Positions 48,613 through 57,192 of a DNA stretch of 64,000 bases are shown in pieces. Positions within the stretch are counted from its first letter, which is position 1. Each line of letters begins with the position of its first letter. This DNA comes from SZUA-35 sp963781035 (GTDB lineage: Bacteria; Actinomycetota; Acidimicrobiia; Acidimicrobiales; SZUA-35): contig CAWAEN010000005.1 of assembly GCA_963781035.1 (NCBI GenBank), positions 372,001-436,000 of the forward strand, given 5' to 3'. Made by a program: the position numbers and the translations under genes. The notes below the pieces were generated by a model, which saw nothing but the letters and a program-made list of their open reading frames with translations, made no database searches and was not told the origin of the DNA.

Positions 48613-48661
48613 GGTCGGGAATGGTGCACCAATCACGCCACTCGAACAAGCGCGCCTGCTG
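48593..48661. repeat. 69-bp direct repeat, copy A
   Basis: This 69-bp stretch matches 49408-49476 at all but three positions. It covers the first codons of the acyl-CoA ligase (minus strand) and its upstream region. On its right lies a decayed 13E12 fragment, as copy B has the HNH gene, so it seems to be the edge of a larger duplicated unit. Confidence 0.9.
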
Positions 48662-48734
48662 CGAGGCGAGCAAGGCAGAGCGTGACCTCACCACAGTCCG
48701 GGAACTTCCGCCCAGAATCAAAGGGAACCCAGGC

Positions 48735-48827
48735 CGAGCTGCAGCCGTGGCTGGTTTGGTCGAGTTTGATGCCATCAATGGTCACATCGCCGACGGCTAT
48801 TTGACACCCCAGCGGCATCTGATCCGT
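48735..48827 (+). pseudogene. Remnant of a DUF222/13E12 HNH gene
   Basis: This short stretch encodes AVAGLVEFDAINGHIADGYL then TPQRHLI, which closely matches SGLVEFEAINGHITEGYLTP near residue 45 of the HNH-type gene at 49.6 kb. No start, no HNH domain and no continuation are present; the match stops where the GNAT gene ends. It is a truncated relic of a second copy. Confidence 0.75.
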
Positions 48828-49427
48828 TCACACTGCGAGTCTCATCATGGGCTTGTGCCCGGCTCGACGTTGCACGACGTCGAAACCAAGGCCGGCGAAC
48901 GTCGTGGCGAGCCCGGTGTAGACGACGGAATCCGACTTGAGCTCGTTGGTGTCCCATGGATAGCCCTCGACAACCGTGCCGCCCTGCTCTCGAACGAAGT
49001 CGATCGCTGCGCCGATCAACACCCTTGTCAGACCCTTGCCCCGATGGCGCGGCCTCACCACGAAGCATGGAAGCGACCAGACACCCTCGATGTCGAGGTC
49101 GGTCTTGAAGTAGCGCGAGTTGGCCAAGCCGGGCAGAGCGACGCGGGGCATGATTCGGCACCACGCCACGGGATCAGCATCGTCGTAGGCCAGCAGCCCC
49201 GGCGGTGGGCCGGCTTCGACGAGCTCACGGAACGCTCGTCGGTTCGATGCGCGGCCCCCTCCCTTGCAGCCCTCACCCCAGGCGGCGCTGGTCGGACAGG
49301 TCCAGTACATGCACCAGCATCCGCCGATCCCACTCTTGCCGAGGACAACAACGAAGTCGTCGAAGCGATCTTGCGTGAGCGGCTCCACGCGATAGCTGTT
49401 GATCGTCCTGGTGAAGACGTGTGTCAT
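48828..49427 (-). CDS. GNAT-family N-acetyltransferase
   Basis: An intact 199-aa GNAT protein. The acetyl-CoA loop is FVVRPRHRGKGLTRVLIGAA (RxxGKG), preceded by LPCFVVRPR and followed by VEGYPWDTNELKSDSVVYTG and a C-terminal YTGLATTFAGLGFDVVQRR. A Cys-rich segment (GGCWCMYWTCPTSAAWGEGC) near residue 40 is seen in a subset of these acetyltransferases. Its ATG lies inside repeat copy B, so its first codons (MTHVFTR) mirror those of the acyl-CoA ligase. It sits between the two 13E12-related segments, in opposite orientation. Confidence 0.85.
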   Translation of the reverse strand: MTHVFTRTINSYRVEPLTQDRFDDFVVVLGKSGIGGCWCMYWTCPTSAAWGEGCKGGGRASNRRAFRELVEAGPPPGLLAYDDADPVAWCRIMPRVALPGLANSRYFKTDLDIEGVWSLPCFVVRPRHRGKGLTRVLIGAAIDFVREQGGTVVEGYPWDTNELKSDSVVYTGLATTFAGLGFDVVQRRAGHKPMMRLAV

Positions 49428-49476
49428 GGTCGGGAATCGTGCACCAATCACGCCACTCGAACGAGCGCGCCTGCTG
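49408..49476. repeat. 69-bp direct repeat, copy B
   Basis: This copy has three mismatches to copy A. It contains the GNAT start codon on the minus strand and lies 90 bp upstream of the HNH-type gene on the plus strand. It probably carries a divergent promoter region copied together with the neighbouring 13E12 gene. Confidence 0.9.
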
Positions 49477-49566
49477 GGAAGTGCGCCTGTCCAGTCGATT
49501 GTCGACCTTTCTGCCGTCGCCGCTGACCCTCGTCGAGTGTCACACCCCCTGCGTAGTGTTGTTTGT

Positions 49567-50646
49567 ATGGCTTTGGCGGAGATACCGACACATGAGAGGT
49601 GCGGGCGACGCTCGATTCGTGATGTCCGCGCCGCTGGTCTCGCTTCGGTGGCAAAGCTGGCCGAAGCAGAACGCCTCCGAGCCGAAGCCATCTCTGGCCT
49701 CGTCGAATTCGAAGCCATCAACGGCCACATCACCGAGGGCTACCTCACCCCACAACGCCAACTCATCCACGCCGCCGGCCTCTCCGAGACCGAAGCCAAC
49801 CGAATGGTCCGCCTGGTCCACTTCTGCACCGCCCATCCCTCGGTCGCTGGCGAGCTTGCGGAGGGCTTGATCACGGTCGAGCATGCCGACGCGTTGTGCA
49901 AGCTGGCTGCGCAGGTCGATGCCGGCGAGTTCGCCGATGCGTTGCCTGATCTTCTTGGTGCTGCGGTTGGTGTGGAGTTGTCGGTGTTCTGCGACCGCAT
50001 CCGCACGTGGCGCTGGCGTATCCAGCCAGAGATCACCGATGAGGATCTCGACGCCGTCTACGAAAACCGGTCGCTCACCATGCAACCCGGCCTGTTCGGC
50101 GGGATGAAAGGCAACTTCCAACTCGATGCCGCCGGCGCCGCCGTCGTGGCCGACGCTCTGCAGACACAGCCCGATCCTCTCGATTCGATCGAGGGTCCCC
50201 GCACGCTGCGCCAGCGCCAGGCAGACCGATTGGTCGAGCTGGCTGCCATGGCCGGCCTGATCGACAACGACATCGCGACCGCCGACCCCGAAGATGAACC
50301 TGCGGGTGCACGTCAGCAAACTCGGCCCACCGTCGACGTCATCATCGACCTGCCCACACTGTTGGGTGTCGACTTCTCGCTCGATGATCACCGCACGTCC
50401 GATGGTGACGTTGATTGGGAATCCATCGAAGCCTCTTTCGCCCTCACCGGCCCGGCGCCACGACGGGTGATGCAGCAGTTCTTCTGCGATGCGTCATGGC
50501 GGACCCTCATCACTTCTGGTGGATCGATCGTCTTGGACTACACCCACGCCAGACCCGAGATCAACCGGGCCCAACGCCGAGCCGTCCAACGCCGAGACCG
50601 ACACTGCCAATTCAAAGGCTGCGACCGCCACTGGGGAGAGTCGTGA
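49567..50646 (+). CDS. DUF222 (13E12-type) protein, N-terminal part of an interrupted HNH endonuclease gene
   Basis: A 359-codon frame from MALAEIPTHERCGRRSIRDV with the helical DUF222 domain (GYLTPQRQLIHAAGLSETEA, LITVEHADALCKLAAQVDAG). The beginning of the HNH region follows: INRAQRRAVQRRDRHCQFKG then CDRHW. TGA then stops it. The HNH half resumes in the same frame 36 bp later, so the gene was originally continuous to 50844. Homologues occur in many copies in mycobacteria and acidimicrobia as the 13E12 repeat family; nuclease function is assumed, not proven. A partial second copy is at 48735. Confidence 0.88.
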   Translation: MALAEIPTHERCGRRSIRDVRAAGLASVAKLAEAERLRAEAISGLVEFEAINGHITEGYLTPQRQLIHAAGLSETEANRMVRLVHFCTAHPSVAGELAEGLITVEHADALCKLAAQVDAGEFADALPDLLGAAVGVELSVFCDRIRTWRWRIQPEITDEDLDAVYENRSLTMQPGLFGGMKGNFQLDAAGAAVVADALQTQPDPLDSIEGPRTLRQRQADRLVELAAMAGLIDNDIATADPEDEPAGARQQTRPTVDVIIDLPTLLGVDFSLDDHRTSDGDVDWESIEASFALTGPAPRRVMQQFFCDASWRTLITSGGSIVLDYTHARPEINRAQRRAVQRRDRHCQFKGCDRHWGES

Positions 50647-50682
50647 GCGCAGCGAGCGACTCTGAGCAACCCGCAGGGTCGC
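50635..50682 (+). other. 48-bp palindrome-bearing in-frame insertion in the HNH motif
   Basis: Between the codons for DRHW and RWCDVHHL lie 48 extra bases (16 codons) not expected in this family. They contain the inverted repeat AGAGTCG/CGACTCT (50637-50643 and 50657-50663) and an in-frame TGA at 50644. The frame on both sides is preserved. Exact borders are uncertain by a few bases. Confidence 0.7.
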
Positions 50683-50844
50683 CGATGGTGTGATGTCCAC
50701 CACCTACGCAGCAAAGAAGACGGTGGCTGGGATCTGTTCGACAACCTCGTCCTGTTGTGCCGTCGCCATCACACCATGGTCCACCAGCAGGGCTGGCAGC
50801 TGTGGCGCGACACCGACGGACGAATACACACCACCACCCCCTAG
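50647..50844 (+). pseudogene. C-terminal HNH domain of the interrupted 13E12 gene
   Basis: In the same frame after the TGA, the sequence reads RRWCDVHHLRSKEDGGWDLF then DNLVLLCRRHHTMVHQQGW and ends in HTTTP. This is the catalytic HNH nuclease motif (HH, N and H residues plus the CxxC zinc pair split by the insertion). No start codon or ribosome site lies between, so it would be made only by readthrough of the TGA. Confidence 0.8.
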
Positions 50845-50944
50845 CCAAGGGGAGTGGTGACGGAGCAGGCGGAAGCACAGCGGGCAGAGCTCGTCGACCC
50901 GAGTCGCCGGGGTCCCATCCGCGCAGAACGCTCTGGTTGCCGCG

Positions 50945-51358
50945 TCAATCCAGTTGGTAGCTGTCGATCACCCCGGTGGCGTGGGCTCGCTCGATGATCT
51001 CGAGGCCGAGCACTGAGAAGGCGAAGTAGACGACCGCTCCACCGAGGAGCGCCCAGCCCCAAGTGAATCCGATGATGCCGGCGACGATGCCGAGGAGACC
51101 GAAGACCGGGGCGGCAAGGCCGCTGAACCCGAAGCCGATCTTGACGAACGAGGTCGTGACCGGCGACCGCCGCCACAGTCCGAGCGACCATGCCAACGTC
51201 GACGTGATGGACAAGACAACGGCGATCCAACTCATCGTTCCGATCCAACGGTTGACGAGGGCGAAGACCGAACTTCCGACCAGCATCAGAATCGCCAACA
51301 CGTTGAGGTCGCTGGCTGCTGCTTCACGTCGTTGTTCGTCGCTGAGTGCCTCGGCCAC
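50945..51358 (-). CDS. Four-TM membrane protein, unknown function
   Basis: A 137-aa protein: a charged N-terminus (SDEQRREAAASDL) then four hydrophobic helices (residues ~20-35, 42-60, 75-95 and 98-118) and a short polar tail ending SYQLD. No motif is recognised. The frame is intact. It is divergent from the DUF3179 lipoprotein gene with 97 bp between starts. Confidence 0.65.
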   Translation of the reverse strand: MAEALSDEQRREAAASDLNVLAILMLVGSSVFALVNRWIGTMSWIAVVLSITSTLAWSLGLWRRSPVTTSFVKIGFGFSGLAAPVFGLLGIVAGIIGFTWGWALLGGAVVYFAFSVLGLEIIERAHATGVIDSYQLD

Positions 51359-51455
51359 GCCGGCAACCTACCGATCGGGTCGAGCGAGGAAGCAACCGAG
51401 ATGAACATCTCCCGAACACGGGAAGCCCGCCTCGTGACGCTGGTTGCATGTCGCC

Positions 51456-52857
51456 ATGGGACACCTCCGCCACGTCATCGCTGTTGCGCTCGGTGTCTCG
51501 CTCCTGGCCGGGGCGTGCACAACCGAGGATCTCGGCCGACCGCGCATCGGCGGAGATCCCGCCACTCGTTGGCGGCGAGACCATCGACTACGGGCCGCCA
51601 CCAGACGCTCCGATCGGCCGACTCGAACCGGAGCTCGTCGTCCTGCTCGACGAGTTCGACTCGTCGTTCAGCCTCGGACTCTCGACGCTCACGACCGACT
51701 TCGAGACCGGAGCAGCTCCAGCAGATCGTCGAGCTCGGCGATCCGCGCATCCTGTGGGTGTTGGCCGACCTGCTCCGATTCCCCCTCGACGGCCGGCTGA
51801 GCAGCGACCGACGTCGTCGCCGCCTTCGAGGCGTCTGAGCGGGGCCGACATCGGCGGCGACGGCAACCCGTGGACGAATGCGACGAACCTCTGATCGCCT
51901 GGGATCTACCGGCGTTCCCCGGATATCTCGACGTGAAGCGGGCACTGTTCACGACACTCGAACCCAGGTGGGAACCGTTCTTCGACGAAGCGGCAGATGT
52001 CGATTGGCGTCATGTCGGGTGGGGCGGTGTGCTCATCGACGATCGCGTGCTGGCTGACGGCGAGGGCTGCGAGCGGGGCTGCATACCGGCCCTCGACGAC
52101 CCGACCACGACAGGGGCAGCCGGTGGCGACTGGTACCCGGACGACGAGCTGGTGTTCGGCATCGAGATCGACGGGGAGGCTCGGGCCTATCCCAAGAACA
52201 TGATGGAAGTACACGAGATGGTCAACGACACGCTGGGCGGCCGACGGATCGCAGTGCCCTATTGCACGCTCTGTGGATCGGCCCAGGCCTTCCTCACCGA
52301 CGACTCGCTTTCCATGCGAACGTCCGGCCTGCTGATCCGCTCCAACAAGATGATGTTCGAGCTCGGCACGATGTCGTTGGTCGACACCTTCCTCGGCGTC
52401 GGCACATCAGGGCCGCTGCAGGGACGGCAGTTCGAACAGGTGTCGGTGGCCACCTCGACCTGGGGTGCGTGGAAAGCAGCGCATCCCGACACCACGATCC
52501 TCGCCGAGGACGGAGGGATCGGGAGGAGCTACGCAGCCGACCCGCTGCGCGGCCGAGACGACAACGGACCGATCTTCCCGGTCGGCGCCGATCGACGATC
52601 GGCTCCCCGTCCAGCAGCTGGTGCTGGGTGTCGAGACCGGCGACGGCCAGGCCGTCGCCATTCACGTCGACATCGCCAGAGCCACCCTGCAGTCCGGAAC
52701 GCCGGTCTCGGTCGCCGACCTCACGATCGAATTGGCAGGAGACGGCATCACGGCAGTTCGAGCCGACGGAACAGACGCCGGTGGGCACGAGGCCTTCTGG
52801 TTCGCCTGGAGCCAGTTCCAACCGACAACCCTCGTGTGGCCGATCGACTTCGAGTGA
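51456..52857 (+). CDS. DUF3179 domain lipoprotein
   Basis: About 465 aa. HVIAVALGVSLLAGACTTED is a lipoprotein signal (lipobox LAGAC). The DUF3179 domain begins around DDELVFGIEIDGEARAYPKN, with IAVPYCTLCGSAQAF (conserved CxxC) and SGLLIRSNKMMFELGTMSLV, and ends AFWFAWSQFQPTTLVWPIDF. Indels near 51510, 51710, 51800 and 52590 break the frame. DUF3179 proteins are extracytoplasmic and of unknown activity; the CxxC could bind metal or be redox-active. Confidence 0.85.
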
Positions 52858-52967
52858 GGCAGGAGATCGACTCAAGCACCTCGCCCGCCTCCGGAAGCTA
52901 GAATTCCGAGCGTTGTGTGGTGACAGCAGCGTGTTCGCTGCTCGAAGAGGGAGTATGGGGCGGGAGT

Positions 52968-55389
52968 ATGGGCGTGCGGAGTCAATGGAAGCGTTTCACT
53001 CGAGGCGGTCGTCGCGATGCTGGCGCTGTCGATCGTTGCGTCGATCGGAGCTGTCTCAACCGTCGGCGCAGAGATCGAGGGACCACCCACCACGTCCTGG
53101 GGGGTCGACACACTGCTCACCGGCACGCAGAACGACAGCATCAAGTCGTACGTGTTCGCCATCGAACAGATCGGCGATCGCATCTATGTCGGCGGCCGAT
53201 TCGGTGATGTCACGTCCGACAACGCCTCCTTCGCACAGCCGTACCTGGCTGCATTCGATGCCAACACCGGTGTCTGGATCAGCTCCTTCACCCCGAACCT
53301 CAACGGCTCGGTGAACGCCCTTCAGGCATCGCCGGATGGCTCACGATTGTTCGTTGGCGGCGACTTCTCATCGGTCAACGGTCAGTCAGCGAACATGCTC
53401 GTCGCACTCGACCCCACCACGGGCGCCGTCGATTCCGGATTCGCCGGTCAGCTCACCAGCGCCACGGTCGTCCGAGATTTCCATCTCGACGGCCAATGGC
53501 TGTACGTGGTCGGCGGGTTCAACGGAGTGAGCAGCCCGATCGGCAACAACTTGGCCCAGCGAGCAGCACGTTTCGACTGGCAGTCCGGCAACCACGACCC
53601 GAACTGGCGTCCGATGGTCACCGGTGGCACCCCATGGGGAGTGTCGGTTTCGTCGGCCGACCGCGTCTATCTGGCCGGTGATTTCACGACGGTCGGCGGC
53701 AATTCGGTGACCGGCGGTTTTGCTGCGGTCACCAAGACCGACGCCACCTATGTGCCGCCCTCGGAACCCTTCCCCATCAACACCACGAACACCGGTCGCC
53801 AGTATCTCTACGACGTCGAGGTCGTGAACGGGTACATCTTCGTCGGCGGCAGCGAGCACTTCGTTGCGGTCCTCAACGAGTCTGATCAGTCCCTCCACCG
53901 CTTCCACTACTCCCGTCCGAAGGGCGACTTCCAGGATCTCGAAGTCGTCGGCGACCGCGTCTACGCCGGTTGTCATTGTCGGGCAGACGCCGTCATCGAC
54001 AGTTCAGACGACGTGTTGTGGTTCAGCCCTCCGCCGGCCGGCGTGCAGAACGGCACCGTCGACATCACCAATGACAACACCTGGATCACGGCGTTCAGCG
54101 CCGTCACCGGCGAGGTCGACGGCAGCTTCAACCCCCCGATCACCGCCTTCAAGTCCGGAGTCTGGGCCATCCACGGATCCTCCGACGGATGCCTCTGGGC
54201 CGGCGGCGACATCACAGGATCAGCAGGGCAACCGTCAGACAACCTGATCCGGCTCTGTGACCCGGCGACCCTCGACACCGAACGGCCATCGGTCCCCGGG
54301 GCGCCACAAGAGGTCGCTCAAGGAGTCGACTCGGTCGACCTCACGTGGCTCGCCAGCACCGACAACGTCGCTGTCACCGGCTACAACGTCTACGACAACA
54401 CCACCAACCAGATCGTCGCCACCAGCGCAACCAACAGCGTCACGGTGACCGGCCTCACCGGCACCAACACCTTCTACCTCAAGGCGTTCGATGCCGCCGG
54501 CAATCTGTCGTGGCGTTCCGGCACGACGACGATCGTCATCGGCCCGGCGGCCGACACCCAACGGCCGTCGGTCCCCGGCATGCCACAGGAAGTCTCCCAG
54601 GGGGCCGACACCCTCGACCTCACGTGGAACCCGAGCACCGACAACGTCGCCGTCACCGGCTACAACATCTACAACGCCGACACCAACCAGATCGTCGCCA
54701 CCAGCGCAACGAACAGCGTCACCATCACCGGGCTGACACCGGGCACCCTCCGCTACTACGGCAAAGCCTTCGACGCCGCAGGCAACCTCTCGTGGCGATC
54801 AGGAACCCTCACCGTCAACTTCGCCGGCGGCGCCGACACCGAACGACCCTCGGTCCCCGGCATGCCACAGGAGGTCTCCCAGGGGGCCGACACTCTCGAC
54901 CTCACGTGGAACCCGAGCACCGACAACGTCGCTGTCACCGGCTACAACATCTACAACGCCGACACGAACCAGATCGTCGCCACCAGCGCAACGAACAGCG
55001 TCACCATCACCGGGCTGACACCGGGCACCCTCCGCTACTACGGCAAGGCCTTCGACGCCGCAGGCAACCTCTCGTGGCGATCAGGAACCCTCACCGTCAA
55101 CTTCGCCGGCGGCGCCGACACCCAACGACCGTCCACCCCCACTGCGTTGACCGTCGCCGGAGTCGGCACCGGTTCGGTCGATCTCGCCTGGAACCCGAGC
55201 ACCGACAACGTCGCCGTCACCGGCTACAACATCTACGACTTCGCCAACAACCAGATCGTTGCGACGTCACCCGGTCCGTCCACGACGGTCACCGGCCTCA
55301 CCGGAACCAACACGTTCTACGTGAAGGCATTCGATGCCGCAGGCAACACGTCGTGGCGTTCGAACACGGTCACGTTCACCGTGCAGTGA
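52968..55389 (+). CDS. Secreted beta-propeller protein with four fibronectin type III repeats
   Basis: About 807 aa. The start MGVRSQWKRFTRG, joined across an indel near 53005 to MLALSIVASIGAVSTVGAEI, forms a Sec signal peptide. Residues ~45-430 contain repeated YVGGRFGDV, LFVGGDFSSV, VVGGFNGV and YLAGDFTTVGG units, a propeller-like arrangement. Four ~94-residue FN3-like domains follow, each with STDNVAVTGYN and KAFDAAGN; units 2 and 3 differ by one residue. No cell-wall sorting motif follows. A role in adhesion or polymer binding is inferred. It overlaps the convergent SGNH gene by 14 bp. Confidence 0.8.
54274..55386 (+). repeat. Tandem FN3-coding repeats, ~282 bp period
   Basis: Four units begin at 54274, 54553, 54835 and 55117. 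Units 2 and 3 are exactly 282 bp and differ at about eight positions, almost all silent. Units 1 and 4 are more diverged, especially in the first 60 bp of unit 4. This points to a recent internal duplication or gene conversion of the middle unit. Confidence 0.9.
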
Positions 55390-56113
55390 CGGGCGTGACG
55401 TCGGCGAAGGCCGAGAACCACGACTCATAGCCGAGGTCGTTCGGATGGAAACGATCGCCCGCCGACCGGCCCCGCCAGCCGGGAAGGTGGGCATCGACGT
55501 CGGCGACCACGAGGCCGGACCGATCGGCCTCGGATCTGATGACCTTGTTCAAACGCTTGGCCAAGAGGCTGCCCTTGGCCGGCAGCGTGGCCAGGACTGC
55601 TTCGTCCGGAAGCCGGGAAATGAGTGAGTGCATCGAGCTCTCGATGCGCGAGAACGACCCTCCCCTGGCGAAGTCATTGCTTCCAACCGTGCACGTCACC
55701 AGTTGGATCGGCCGTGCGATCGCTCGCAACGCCGGTAGCTGCACCCGGAGAACGTCGTCGATGCGGGCACCCGAGCGCGACAAGTTCACGATCCTTGCCG
55801 GTCGGTTGCGTCGTTGCTGGGACTCGTGGAGGACCAGATGGTGCACCCACGATTGCTGGACAGACGACGCACCCACGGCCTGGCTCAACGAATCGCCGAG
55901 TACGACCATCAACGGGCGTTCGTCATGATCGGGCATACCGAGCGCAGCCTCGGCCTCCAACCGCCAGAAGTGGGCGTGGGCTGCGATCTGGTCTCGAGTG
56001 GCACGAATTCCCGGCACGATCGGCGCGAACGCACGAATGAGCGGCCCCGGCGTCGGAGGGCGAAGTGCCTCGGCAACGCTCGGATCCGAAAGGGGTGTCG
56101 TCACCTGGTCCAT
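55376..56113 (-). CDS. SGNH/GDSL-family hydrolase
   Basis: An intact 245-aa esterase-like protein. Block I is MVVLGDSLSQAVGAS (nucleophile Ser), block III CTVGSNDFARGG, and block V DRFHPNDLGYESW (catalytic Asp and His). No signal peptide is obvious, although a hydrophobic FAPIVPGIR stretch is near the start. ATG 56113 (MDQVTTPLSDP) is used; in-frame upstream codons lack homology. Two 16-bp direct repeats and a CRP-type box lie upstream. It may deacylate lipids or polysaccharides. Confidence 0.87.
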   Translation of the reverse strand: MDQVTTPLSDPSVAEALRPPTPGPLIRAFAPIVPGIRATRDQIAAHAHFWRLEAEAALGMPDHDERPLMVVLGDSLSQAVGASSVQQSWVHHLVLHESQQRRNRPARIVNLSRSGARIDDVLRVQLPALRAIARPIQLVTCTVGSNDFARGGSFSRIESSMHSLISRLPDEAVLATLPAKGSLLAKRLNKVIRSEADRSGLVVADVDAHLPGWRGRSAGDRFHPNDLGYESWFSAFADVTPVTAR

Positions 56114-56140
56114 GTTGGGTGACCATCGGCGGTCGGAAGC

Positions 56141-56172
56141 CCGTATTGAGACAGCCCCGTATCGAGACAGCC
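56141..56172. repeat. Tandem 16-bp direct repeat upstream of the SGNH gene
   Basis: Two adjacent copies, CCGTATTGAGACAGCC and CCGTATCGAGACAGCC, differ at one position. They lie 28-59 bp upstream of the SGNH hydrolase start, where a promoter or tandem operator would be. The rest of the 282-bp gap to the crp-like gene holds short inverted repeats and the CRP box but no gene. Confidence 0.6.
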
Positions 56173-56348
56173 GAGAAGACGGAATGCCCCCTCCGAGAAC
56201 CGGATGGTCCGATGGGCTCCGCCAGCCCACCGGACCAGCCAGACACGTGCACTCCGTCCTACCGGTTGGTCCGCCCCGTGCATCGCCCGATCAGCACGGA
56301 GTGAGATTGCTTGCACGAGCAAGTGTGGTGCGACGTCGTCGCGCGATC

Positions 56349-56364
56349 TGTGAAGCACCTCACA
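56349..56364. promoter_or_regulatory. Consensus CRP-type operator
   Basis: TGTGAAGCACCTCACA fits TGTGA-N6-TCACA exactly, the site bound by E. coli CRP and by actinobacterial Crp. It is 31 bp after the stop of the Crp-like gene and 236 bp before the SGNH hydrolase start, both on the minus strand. Confidence 0.6.
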
Positions 56365-56395
56365 GAGGCCGATGTTTTCGTCGACCGGCAGTCGA

Positions 56396-57079
56396 TCAGC
56401 CGATGCTCCGCCGGAGATCAGCCGGGCTGGGTATCCGGACCCTGCCGCGCTGCACGTCGATCAACCCCTGGCTCGACCACGATCGGAGCTGTTTGTTCAC
56501 CGACTCGCGCGTCACTCCCACCCGATCAGCAAGTGCCTGTTGGGTGGCCGACACGACAAGACCACCCGCTTCATCGCCGACACCGAGGGCACAGAGCAGT
56601 TCGCAGAGCTGCGCATCGAGACGCAGGAAGGTCTTGCCCTCCACGCTCGTGGAGAGTCGCTGCACCACCGAGGCGAGGTATCTCGCCAAGCTGAGGGCCA
56701 TCGACGGGTGCTCGGCCAGGAGTTCGAGGAACCGCCTGCGACCAATGGTGAGCACTGTGGCCGCAGTTCGGGCCCGCAGTGATGCTGTCCTCGGGGCACC
56801 GTCGAAGATGCTGACCTCGCCGATGGGGGCTCCCGGTCCGAGCGTGACGAAGACCAGATCCCGCCCGTCGCGACTCGATCGCTGCACGTCGATCTCTCCG
56901 ACCATCACGATCGAGAAGCGTTCACTCGGTTCACCCTGGTGGAACAGGAACTCCCCAGGGTCGAGCTCGACCGGCCACATCGTCGCCGCCAGGGCAACCG
57001 CCGCATCGTGATCGAAGGCAACGGCCGACGCCTCGATGAAGGCGGCGACGTCGATCGGTCTCCCTGCTGCCACGACCAC
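56396..57079 (-). CDS. Crp/Fnr-family transcriptional regulator
   Basis: A 227-aa regulator. The cyclic-nucleotide-binding domain has ELDPGEFLFHQGEPSERFSI, LGPGAPIGEVSIFDGAPRTA (the phosphate-binding cassette, with Glu and Arg kept) and the long dimer helix. The C-terminal HTH is SATQQALADRVGVTRESVNK. GTG 57079 with GGGGGAG 5 nt upstream gives a normal length. It is divergent, 113 bp apart, from a large protein with a nucleotide cyclase domain, so cAMP signalling between them is plausible. Confidence 0.9.
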   Translation of the reverse strand: MVVAAGRPIDVAAFIEASAVAFDHDAAVALAATMWPVELDPGEFLFHQGEPSERFSIVMVGEIDVQRSSRDGRDLVFVTLGPGAPIGEVSIFDGAPRTASLRARTAATVLTIGRRRFLELLAEHPSMALSLARYLASVVQRLSTSVEGKTFLRLDAQLCELLCALGVGDEAGGLVVSATQQALADRVGVTRESVNKQLRSWSSQGLIDVQRGRVRIPSPADLRRSIG

Positions 57080-57192
57080 ACCGCTCCCCCACTGCTCGGT
57101 TAGGGAAGGTAGCGCACGAAGTCCTAGGATCGCCGACTTCGGGCTGCGGCCCGTCGGTTTCGGGGAGGTAGGCGAAAGGACCGAACGTAATC

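Noticed and set aside
48593..49476. Insertion sequence bounded by the 69-bp direct repeats
   Set aside because: The DNA between the repeats encodes a GNAT enzyme and not a transposase, and the repeats lack terminal inverted ends.
50644..50646. Second selenocysteine TGA, in the HNH gene
   Set aside because: The TGA lies inside a palindromic insertion, not at a Cys position, and homology does not continue through the inserted codons.
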